Positions 63,891 to 64,000 of a DNA stretch of 64,000 nt are shown piece after piece. A program made the translations under genes and the position numbers. The DNA comes from Streptomyces katrae (GTDB lineage Bacteria; Actinomycetota; Actinomycetes; Streptomycetales; Streptomycetaceae). The notes beneath the pieces are model-generated. The model was given only the letters and a program-made list of their open reading frames with translations. It had not been told where the DNA came from and made no database searches. The stretch is taken from the NCBI RefSeq assembly GCF_000717655.1, contig NZ_JNZY01000018.1:66218-130217 (forward strand), read 5' to 3'. Each line of letters begins with the position of its first letter. Position 1 is the first letter of the stretch.

Positions 63891-64000
63891 TCAGGCCTGA
63901 ATCGTGCGCGGCTTGTGGTTGGGGCGGGTGCTTTCGTAGGTGGCGATGTCCGCTTCGTTCTGAAGGGTGAGGGAGATGTCGTCGAGGCCTTCGAGCAGGC
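63891..64000 (-). CDS. leuD: 3-isopropylmalate dehydratase small subunit, C-terminal end only
   Basis: Only the last 36 codons are in the window. They end in GLDDISLTLQNEADIATYES followed by TRPNHKPRTIQA, which matches the C-terminus of LeuD of leucine biosynthesis. The rest, and presumably leuC, lie beyond the right edge. Confidence 0.85.
   Translation of the reverse strand, partial: LLEGLDDISLTLQNEADIATYESTRPNHKPRTIQA

Overview
This is a high-GC actinobacterial chromosome segment, almost certainly from Streptomyces. The evidence is the WhiG sporulation sigma factor, an NsdA-type differentiation regulator, four tandem type I signal peptidases, a HupS-type HU protein with a histone H1-like tail, and strong GC bias at third codon positions. 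Gene content and order resemble the conserved core arm of Streptomyces chromosomes. Part of the order (rpmF-yceD-sepIVA, mutM, rnc, smc, ftsY, amtB-glnK-glnD, ffh) is also shared with mycobacteria, as I recall it. Most genes are on the minus strand. I see no rRNA or tRNA gene, no CRISPR array and no intact insertion sequence.

Layout from left to right. (1) 1-5.6 kb: rlmN (cut by the window edge), cdsA, frr, pyrH, tsf and rpsB, covering translation and phospholipid precursor supply. (2) 5.8-12.2 kb: a secreted M23-type peptidase, a TetR regulator, whiG, the DNA-uptake genes dprA-comM-yraN, a DUF2469 gene and a Nudix hydrolase. (3) 12.2-18.4 kb: sipZ-sipY-sipX-sipW beside rplS, trmD, rimM, khpA and rpsP. 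(4) 18.5-30 kb: a SprT-like metalloprotease, proS, a small methyltransferase, an FtsH-type protease, ffh, and the nitrogen module glnD-glnK-amtB with a GlnR-like site upstream. (5) 30-38 kb: nsdA, a primase/polymerase-like gene, ftsY, an NCS1 permease, a luciferase-like oxidoreductase and glcP. (6) 38.5-49 kb: smc, a small coiled-coil gene, acyP, a CAP-domain protein, an HxlR regulator, mutM, rnc, rpmF, yceD and a SepIVA-like coiled-coil gene. (7) 49-64 kb: coaD, rsmD, recG (interrupted by an intein), a FakA/YloV-type kinase gene, rpmB, thiD-thiL, a stand-alone Lrp/AsnC domain gene, a DUF3515 lipoprotein, ddl, gpsA, plsC, cofC, hupS, a small conserved gene and the end of leuD.

Functional links. 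SRP (ffh) and its receptor (ftsY), four signal peptidases and a membrane protease form a protein-export theme. amtB, glnK and glnD are the ammonium uptake and sensing module. cdsA, plsC and gpsA supply phospholipids. rlmN, frr, tsf, rpsB, rplS, trmD, rimM, rpsP, rpmF and rpmB are translation genes.

The most notable observations are these. The intein sits inside the RecG Walker A motif and carries the W-C-T signature of class 3 inteins plus LAGLIDADG-type motifs. A Gly/Ala/Pro-rich insertion of about 130-140 residues lies in the SMC hinge region and includes DNA resembling an extragenic repeat. A 164-bp palindromic MITE-like element separates glnK from glnD. A C-terminal 67-residue module is fused in frame to CofC. 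A terminator-like hairpin lies inside the first codons of sipW. Several large perfect hairpins mark transcription boundaries.
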